Source of the DNA: G963704535 sp963704535
GTDB taxonomy: Bacteria; Chloroflexota; Chloroflexia; Chloroflexales; Roseiflexaceae
DNA: 64,000 nucleotides
NCBI GenBank assembly: GCA_963704535.1
Contig: OY969916.1
Location: forward strand, 11,196,834-11,260,833
Reading direction: 5' to 3'
A program made the position numbers and the translations under genes. The notes under the pieces are model-generated. The model was given only the letters and a program-made list of their open reading frames with translations. It did no database searches and was not told the DNA's origin. Below are positions 34,513-43,000 of the stretch, in pieces; within the stretch, counting starts at the first letter, position 1; each line of letters starts with the position of its first letter.

Positions 34513-37092
34513 CTATGCATCTGTGGCGGTATCCACGGCGGTGATGCGTAGTTCGCTTGTGTAGCGCTGACCCTCGGCATCGGCCAGCCAGAGCTGATCG
34601 GGCGTCGGCAACATTTCGCGCAGCACAATCGCTGTCTCGGCGCCCTGCTCCACCGTCCGGCGGATGGTTTTGGCAAAGATGTTGACAAAGATCGGGCTGT
34701 CGAAGTCCACAAACATTGGTTTCTTTTCAACCGGCGTCTTGATAAAAACGAAGCGTGGCAGGCCCAGCGTCTGCTTCCAGCGCCGCGCGCCGCTGAAGCG
34801 CTCGGCTTCGTCGCGGGCGTGTGCGAAGGGGATACTGCCCGCCGCGACGCGCCACATCTCGCGGCTGACCACCAGCCGGTCGATTGTGATTCGCGGCGCG
34901 TGGGCCACCGGCGCAATCAGGTTGAAGCGGCTGATCACCAGGTCGGCCGTGACCTCGGCGAAGAACTCGATCGCGTCGAAGCACAGCCGCCCATCACGGC
35001 TACGCACGACCAGATCATCGCCGCGCAGCTCGACCAGCAGTGCGCCGCTCTCGATGCGCCGGCCGGTCGTGGGCCAGCACGCATCGTAGGAGAAGGCCAG
35101 CCGGAAGTCGTGCGGGAGAATCAGCCCTGGCCGGGTGCGGGTGGTCAGGCCAGGCCAGGTGCGCGGGGCGATCGGGACCAGGCGCGGCTCGGGGACATCG
35201 AGCGCCCGCGCTGCCTCGATCTCCTGAGCATTGGGGTGCTCATCCAGGAAGAAGCCTGCCCGCAGGGTCGGCGTGCCGATGTGCAGCTCGCCCATGATCA
35301 GTTGGTAATCGCCCCGGTTGACCGCGTCCACATCCGGCGCGTCGATCATAATGTCGGGGCTATGGTAGCGGGCCATGTGCCAGCCGGGGCGCGGCGCGGC
35401 AAACAGCTCCTCGACGTGTGGCCGCAGGTCGCGGCTGCGGTAATGCGCCTGGCGCCGGCCCGGCGGCAGGTCCAGCAGCCTGGCCCAGCGCTCCTGGAAG
35501 CGGCGCTCCACCGGCATCAGCGGGTCGTTTTGCTGATCGAACATACGCGGCTCGGCCTGGCGCATGAACAGGCTGAGCGGCACGCTGGCTGTGCCGAGGG
35601 TACGGGCCAGCTCCTCGTAGGTCGCGCGCAGCAGCTTGCGGTACACGCTAGCGGCCTCGTGGGTGAACCAGCGCGCGCTGGTCAGCAGCAGCCCCAGCGG
35701 CGGCCCCAGTTCTGTGAGGATCTGTGGGCCGATCGCCACGTCAATATCGCGCTGGCAGTCCTCGTAGACCAGCGTGCGCCCGGCGTAGGTCTTGCCGGCG
35801 GCGCGGGTGGCGGCGCTGCTGGTCATCCGGGTGAACAGGTTCTCCAGCGACCCAAGCGCCTGCTCCAGTTGCTCGGCCGAGCCGGCCGCCTGGGCCACCC
35901 GCGCACGCGCCTGATCGAGGATGCTGAGCGCCCGCAGGTTGAGCGCGCGTAGTCGCTCGTCCTCGATGCGCTCCAGGATCTCGCGCAGCCGGCGCTCGGG
36001 CGAGCCTTCGTAGGGGATGTCGAGCGCCCAGACCAGGAGCCCGCGCGCCTCCAGGTCTTCAAGCGCCTGATAGACCGCCTGCTCGCTGTGCAAGCCCAGC
36101 TCGGGCGCCAGCACCAGCCGCTGGGCCAGCTCGCGGGCGGTGCGCCGGCCGTCGCAGGCGCGCAGCAGCGCGGCGTGGGCCGGGCTCAGCCGGGCCGGCG
36201 GCTGCCCCGGCAGGTGCAGCGTCATGCCCTCGACGTGCAGGAAGGGCATGCGGCGCGGCGCCAGCCAGGGTCGCAACGCCTTGTTTTTCGCCAGCGTCTC
36301 GGCCAGCTTCTCGATGCACCAGATCTCGAAGTAGACCGAACGTTTAGAGAGCAACCGCGGGCCTGGCTGGGCCGTCAATGGCTGCCCGGCGCTCTCCAGG
36401 CACGCCCACCCGACCGGGCCAAAGAAGCCGATCGTATCGTTTTTGAGACAGTAGCGCTGGATGTAGCTGGCAACCAACTCCTCGTGCTGGCGGCGCTGCG
36501 AGCCGCGTGGCGCGCTGCCGGGCGGGTTGCGTAAGATCGGCCGCACGGCCGTGAGCAGGGCATGGCGGTTCTGCCAGGTGACGGCCTCGCGGAAGCGTTC
36601 GCTCCCCACGACCTCGTAGATCGCCTGCGAGGCTTGCATGACCCCATCGACGAACGACTGGCGAAAGGCGGCGCGAGCCTGCTCCAGTCCGGCGCTGTCG
36701 GCGCGCAGGGCGCGCAGCTCGGCCGGCTCCTCCACGCCGGTGGGCGGGGCGGGCGGCAGTTGGCCCTTGCGTAGCCGGCCAAGCGCCCGCTGGGCGTAGT
36801 CGCGGGCGGGGCCAGCGGCGGCCTGCTCCAGCGCGGCGATGGCGGCGGCGCGCGCCGCTTCGGCAGCCTGTTCGGCCAGCGCCAGCGCGTCGGCGGCGGC
36901 GGCGGCCTGCGGGGCGGCCAGCGCCAGCGCCGCGCTGGCCGGGAAGCCTGTGCCGCGCAGCCCCACGCAGCGCCACAGCGACCAGCCGCCGCCGGGCAAC
37001 TCGATCAGATGCTCGGGAAGCTCGGTGGCCCGGTCGGTCACAACGGACTCCACGGCCGGCAAGCGTAGGTTAACAAGGTTGTGTACTGTCAT
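34513..37092 (-). CDS. LanB-like (lantibiotic dehydratase family) domain/protein
   Basis: The last 859 codons of the fused frame, from Met (ATG 37092, MTVHNLVNLRLPAVESVVTD). It has the Lant_dehydr_N signature YCLKNDTIGFFGPVGWA, a winged-helix-like region (ARELAQRLVLAPELGLHSEQ), the block GELHIGTPTLRAGFFLDEHP, and a C-terminus with RFVFIKTPVEKKPMFVDFDS and DQLWLADAEGQRYTSELRI. LanB relatives use aminoacyl-tRNA either to glutamylate and dehydrate Ser/Thr or, in the PEARL subgroup, to append amino acids. Members with this C-terminus also occur beside NRPS genes, where their role is unsettled. Upstream NRPS modules predicted to load Thr, Ser and Cys would supply plausible hydroxyl or thiol targets; this is inference. 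No good Shine-Dalgarno is seen at this joint. Confidence 0.8.
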   Translation of the reverse strand: MTVHNLVNLRLPAVESVVTDRATELPEHLIELPGGGWSLWRCVGLRGTGFPASAALALAAPQAAAAADALALAEQAAEAARAAAIAALEQAAAGPARDYAQRALGRLRKGQLPPAPPTGVEEPAELRALRADSAGLEQARAAFRQSFVDGVMQASQAIYEVVGSERFREAVTWQNRHALLTAVRPILRNPPGSAPRGSQRRQHEELVASYIQRYCLKNDTIGFFGPVGWACLESAGQPLTAQPGPRLLSKRSVYFEIWCIEKLAETLAKNKALRPWLAPRRMPFLHVEGMTLHLPGQPPARLSPAHAALLRACDGRRTARELAQRLVLAPELGLHSEQAVYQALEDLEARGLLVWALDIPYEGSPERRLREILERIEDERLRALNLRALSILDQARARVAQAAGSAEQLEQALGSLENLFTRMTSSAATRAAGKTYAGRTLVYEDCQRDIDVAIGPQILTELGPPLGLLLTSARWFTHEAASVYRKLLRATYEELARTLGTASVPLSLFMRQAEPRMFDQQNDPLMPVERRFQERWARLLDLPPGRRQAHYRSRDLRPHVEELFAAPRPGWHMARYHSPDIMIDAPDVDAVNRGDYQLIMGELHIGTPTLRAGFFLDEHPNAQEIEAARALDVPEPRLVPIAPRTWPGLTTRTRPGLILPHDFRLAFSYDACWPTTGRRIESGALLVELRGDDLVVRSRDGRLCFDAIEFFAEVTADLVISRFNLIAPVAHAPRITIDRLVVSREMWRVAAGSIPFAHARDEAERFSGARRWKQTLGLPRFVFIKTPVEKKPMFVDFDSPIFVNIFAKTIRRTVEQGAETAIVLREMLPTPDQLWLADAEGQRYTSELRITAVDTATDA

Positions 37093-40000
37093 CGGGTTGG
37101 TTCCGGAATATCCACACGTTTGCTGATCATCATCGTATCCAGAATCTCCGACTCTGGACGGCGACGGCATCATCGAGGCGGGGCGGGGTTGCACCGACGG
37201 CAGGTCCGGCAGGCCGCGAGTCAGATCGTAGACGTAGAAGAACAGGGGCTGGTCGGTCATCTCGACCTCGAACTCGATCCCCTCGGGCGGCGGGTTGTAG
37301 TACACAAACGAGCCGGCCAGCCCGACGTCGTTACTGGGCTTGCGCTCGCCCAGGCGCTGGGTGTAGTCGATCAGGCGGCCGTTGAAGCCGGCCCGCAGCT
37401 CTTTGATACTGCTGATGTCCGAGTGCAGGCGCAGCAGGATCGACTGGCCCTGGCGCACCGAGGTGACGCGCACCCGCAGCGTTCGCACGTCGCCGCTGCT
37501 GGTGTTGCTCAACACCTCGATCTGCGGCGGCGCGATGTCGATGCTGGGCGCTTCGCTGCGGAATACGCGCACATTCGGGAATAGCGAGGCCGGCCAGAGT
37601 GGGAAGACATCGTCGAGCCGGCCGCGCTTGGCGTCGCGCGGGATGAACTGCCCAGTCCACTCGTCGATCTTGGGGTCCTGGCTGACCCAGAAGGCCTGGC
37701 CGGTATCGCCGTTCTTGATGTAGGCGATGCTGTTGGGCTTGGGGTGCTGGGCGTCGAACCCGGCAGAGAAGCTGCCGGCCACCAGCAATGCCAGGCTGGC
37801 CAGCGCCGCGCCGATCGGCAGCCACCAGGGCCGGGGGCGGCTGATCAGCAGCAGGTGGCCGACCAGCAGGCCCAGCAAGAGCGTCACCGCCAGCATCACC
37901 ACATTGCCGGCCACCACCGTCAGCGCCATGTAGATCAGGTAGATCGTCGGCGGCAGCAGGATCAGGCCCGGCAGCGCACCCAGCGAGAGCGCCACAAAGC
38001 GCCGCCCCGGCCGCTCGACGGCGTGGTTGCTCAGCAGGTAGGCCACGCCCAGCAGGCTGGCGAGCAGCGGCCATGCGAATAGATAAGTTGCGCCGGGCAA
38101 CGCGACGGTGGTGGCGACCAGCCCGGCCATCCAGACCACCAGCGCGCCGAAGCTCAGGTCCAGGGCGCTGAAGCGGCGTGCCAGCAGCACATAGGTCGTG
38201 GCGGTGATCGCCACCGTCAGCGCCATAAACGCGCCCAGGTAGAGGTAGGGGTGGTACACCTCGCCGTGCGGCAGGAAGCGGTACTCGTCGTGCAAGGCCA
38301 GCACGATCTGCCAGATCAGCGTGGTGCTGCCGTAGGACAGCCCAGCCGCAAGCGGCAGCGCCAGCGTGCCCGCGCCGAGGCCGCCCCAGCTCAACTTGCG
38401 GCGCCGCAGCCCGGCTACCAGCACGGCCAGAAACACCAGTCCCACCAACACCGTGATCGGGAGAGCCCAGCGCTCCGGGTAGTGGATCAGCGTCAGGCTC
38501 CAGATGTCGAAGTAGATCGCGTTGTCGCGCTTGATGTCGCTCAGATCCAGGTTGCCCAGGTGGCGGGTCAGCGCCAGTGCATAGGAGCCGTGGTGCTGGA
38601 GGCTGCCCATGTTCAGGTTCTCGACGCTGTCTCGCACCGTGTGGTAGTTGACATGCTCATCGATGTAGGCGAAGTTCATGCCCGGCACGCCGTTGCTCCG
38701 CACCACGGTGAAGTCGGTGCCGTTGGGCAGGTAGCGGTAGATCTCGTAGGCCAGCGAGTTGGCGACTGGGTGCGGCGCCACGGCAGCCAGTTGCTCGATC
38801 ATCCAGCCGTTCTCCGGGCTGGTCTCGAACATGATCGAAGGGCCGGCGGTGCCGCGGGCGACAAAGTGCAGCCCGATGCCGACATCCTTGAACCACGGGT
38901 TTTTGATAAAGCCGCGCACGCCCATCAGGTCGTACTCCTCACCGTCGGTGAACAGCACGATAATGTCGTTCTTGAGCGGCTGGCCGCTGGAGCGGACCGC
39001 CCGCAGCGTTTCCAGGATGGTCGCGACGGCCGCGCCACCATCGCTTGCGCCGGGGCCGCTGGGGATCGAGTCGTAGTGCGCGAACAGCAGGATGGCCTTG
39101 CCGCCGGGCGTGCTGCCGGGCAGGCGCGCGACGATGTTACGCAGGTCGCCGGTCAGCAGCGCCACGATTTCGCGACCGACGATGTCGAAGTGGCCCGGCT
39201 CAGTCGGCTCGGTCTGGATGATCAAACCCAGCTTGGTCAACTCACCCTGGAGATACTGGGCGGCGGCGGCGCGCTCGGGCGAGCCGACCGGGTGCGGCAC
39301 CTGGGCGAAGGTCTGCACATGCCGTAGCGCGCGGTAGGCCGAGAACTCGCCGGCGGGGGCGGTCTCGGGCAGCGGCGCCGGCGGCGCCAGACGGCTCAGC
39401 CCGCCGAAGATCAGCAGCCCGATCAGCAGCACGCTCAAGAGGCTGAGCATGGTGTTGAGATCAAGCGCGAGGGTGACGACCTGCCCACTCGATTGTCCGG
39501 TTCCGGCGCGAGCGGTTGGCGGGGATGTGTTCATAGATGCACGCTCCTGGTGTTGATGTGGTACGGGTGTAGCGGAGGACGACCGGGCGGGCTCGGCGCC
39601 GATCGCGTCGGGGATCTCCTGTTCCAGGCGGCGCAGGCGCGGGTAGCTGTAGCCGGCCAGCACTGCCAGCACCACCACGGCGCCCAGCAGGATGAACAGC
39701 AGCCCGATCCCGCGGCCCGGCCCGACCCCGATCAGCCGGCCGACGCTGCCGGCCAGCGGCCCATCGGCGGCCATTAGCGGGGCGAACACATAGTCGGAGA
39801 GCGGGCCAGCCAGCAGGTAGGCCAGCGGCAGCGACGACCAGGCGATCATGGTGCGGATGGCGAACACGCGGCCCTGGATCTCGGCCGGCACCTTGCTCTG
39901 CCAGATCGCCTGGCTGGCGCTGGTGATCACCGGCGACGCGAACAGGAACACGAACGCGGCGGCGGCGATCAGCGGGGCGCTGGGCTGGAGACCGCCGAGG

Positions 40001-43000
40001 AATAGGATCAGGCCCTGGATCAGGGTCGCGCCCATAATGATCGGCAGGCGCCGCTGCGGGCCGGCCCAGATGCTCATCACAATGCCGCCGCCCAGCAGGC
40101 CCAGCCCGGCCACCCCCAGCACGCCGCCCAGCACGGTCGGGTCGGCGAAACTGAGGGTCAGCGGCGGCACCAGCACCTGCACACAGCCGAGCGTGAAGTT
40201 GGTCACGGCGAAGAATAGCAGCAGCAGCAGCATGCCCGGCCGAGCCGCGATGTAGCGCCAGCCGTCGCCGGCCTCCTGGAATAGGCTGCGCCGCCCGGCA
40301 GGTGGCGCGCCGGCTGGGGCTGCGGCAGGCCGGGCCGCCGCCTGCGCCGCCTGGGGGCTGGGGACGCGCGCCAGCAGCAGCGTCAGCAGGGCAAACATAA
40401 ACGTGCCGAAGTCGATCAGGATCACGCCCCAGATGTCGAGGCTGACCACCAGCACGCCTGCTAGCACCGGCGCGATCACCCGCGCGATGGCGCCGCCGGT
40501 CTGGACCATGCCGCTGGCGCGCCCGAAGAACTGCTTCGGCACCAGCAGAGTCGTCGCGGCGGCGAAGGCCGGCTGCAAAAAGGCCCCGAAGACCGATAGC
40601 AGCGCGGTGGCGATGTAGATCTGCCAGGTCGCCAGCATCCCGCCGTAGAGCAGCCCGGTCACTGCCAGCGCCACCAGGCTCGAACCCAGGTTGCTCAGCA
40701 GCATCACCGTTCGGCGGCTCCAGCGATCGACCAGCGCCCCGGCGAAGGGCGAGATCACGATGCCCGGCAGCACCCCCGAGACGGAGATCAGCGCAAACAT
40801 TGTCACCGAGCCGGTCTGTTGAAAGACCCAGACGCCCAGCGCAAAGCTGCCCAGGCCCGAGCCAAAGATCGACACAACCTGGCCGATCCAGATCAGGATA
40901 AAGTTAATCAGTTTGGGCGGGTTGCCCGGTTGCACAATCGGTCGCGTTGCGGTCTGCTGTGCCATAGGTATGCTACTCCTTTGTATCGCGTTTGGGGCCG
41001 CGCGCCGCACGGCCTCAACAAGATTTGCGAGGGTTGGGTCGGCAAAAAAGCTGGTCGCTACCTGGACCTGGTAGGCGGCCTGGATGCGTGTGAGCAACTG
41101 CACCGCCCCGAACGAGCTGCCGCCCTGGTCGAAGAAGTTGTCTCGGGCGGCGACCGACGGGACGTTCAGGACTTCTTGCCATATCTGGACGATTGTCTGC
41201 TCCACTGCGTCGCACACGCAGGCTGGCTCGTCCGGAGCAGGCGCAGCGGCGCGCAGCGCCGCCCGATCGACGCGCCCGGCGTAGTCGAGCGGCAGCGACG
41301 AGCGCGCTACGACTGCATCGGGCTGCGCTGCTGCGGGCAGCCGTTCGGCCAGCGTGTCTAGGATCTGCTGCTCGCTGGGGCCGGGTAGTTGTGCCGGCAC
41401 GACATAAGCGATCAGCCGGCTCCCACGGCGCGGCTGGTCCTCTGGGACGGCGACGACGCAGGCCGCACGCAGCGCCGGGTTCTGCTCAAGTGCCGCCTCG
41501 ACCTGGTGTAGCTCGATCCGGTAGCCGTGCCGGTAGCAGCTCGCCTGGTCGTCCGGGCCGATCAGATCCAGCGCGCCGTCCGGCAGGAAGCGGCCCTGCA
41601 TGCCCCCGACGGCTTGCGGGTCGCCCCAGGACCGCGCCGCGTCGGAGCCGGCCAGGACCACGCTGCCAGGCGCCCAGGCGGGCCGGGGAGTCTGCTGCTC
41701 GTCCAGCACCTCGACGCGCTGCTCGGCCAGTGGATGGCCGTAAGGCACGCGCGGCAGCTCAAAGTCGGCATGCTTGATCTCCGCTAGTGTGACCCACAGC
41801 GCCACGCCAGGCAGGCAGCCCAGCGCGAACAGCCGCGCCGCAGGAACGCGCTCGCGCAGCCGGGCAGCTAGCCGGGGCGGGATGCGGTCGTGGCTGACCA
41901 GCACAGCCCGCAGCGTGCCCAGGCTGGGCGCGGGCGCCTGCTCCTCATGCGCCAGGAGCAAGTCGAGCAGGGCTGGCGTGCCCAACCAGACCGTGATCCG
42001 CTCCTGGGCGATCAGGCGTGCCCACGCCGCCGGGTCGCCGGCCTCGCCGTCTGGAATGACCAGCGCGCCGCCGGAAGCCAGCGTCGCCAGGATCAGGCCG
42101 AGTTGCTGCCCGGCCCCCAGCGGCGCGACCAGCAGCGCGCGGTCGTCGGCCCTGATCCCGGCGCGCTGGTTGAGCGACTGAATGGTCTGTGCTGCGACCG
42201 CGTGGCTGATCATCATGCCGCCGGCCTGCCCATCCGGGCCAAAATTCACCCCAGCGTAGAGCGCGTCATCGGTATTCGGCTCGCCGGGCGTGAGCGTGTC
42301 GTCCAGGCGGCGCCGGGCGATGCGTGCAGGCCATGCCGGCCCGGCTTCGCGCGGGCGGAGCGCCAGCGCGGCACCACTTTGCTCCAGTGCGGCGTGCAGT
42401 TGCTCGGCTGGCAGCTCCGGCGAGAGCGGCAGCGCGGACGCGCCGGCCAGCGCCACGCCCAGCGCCGTGACCACCTGCTCGACGCCCGGCGCGAAGACCA
42501 GCGCGACTAGCGTACCAGGGCCGCAGCTGTCGGCGCGCAGGCGCTGCGCCAGCAGCTCGGCGCTCGCCAGCAGCTCGCCGTAGCTGAGCCGCTGCTCGCC
42601 GCACAGCACGGCCGGAGCCTGCGGGCTGCGGGCGGCAACCCCGGCGATCTGGCGGGGCAGCAGCTCCACCGCTGCAGGCGCAGGCAGCGCCGGGCGGGCG
42701 CGCAGCGCGGCCTGCTCGGTCGCGACCAGCGCCAGGCTGCGCTCCTGCCAGGCTTCGTCGTCATCGGCCAGGCGGCGCAGCAGGCGCCCGTAGGCGTCCT
42801 GCATCTCCTCGGGCAGCCCCTGCGGCAGCAGCCCTTCGACCAACTGCCACTTCGCCAGCAGCGCGCCGGCCTCGTTCTCGCGCACGATCAGCATCAGCTG
42901 AAGCTGCGGAATGTAGGGGCCGACCTCGACCTCGGACATCTGGAACAGGCTCGGGCCGCGTGGGGCGGCGTCGCGCCCGTCCATATAGCGGTTGAACGGG

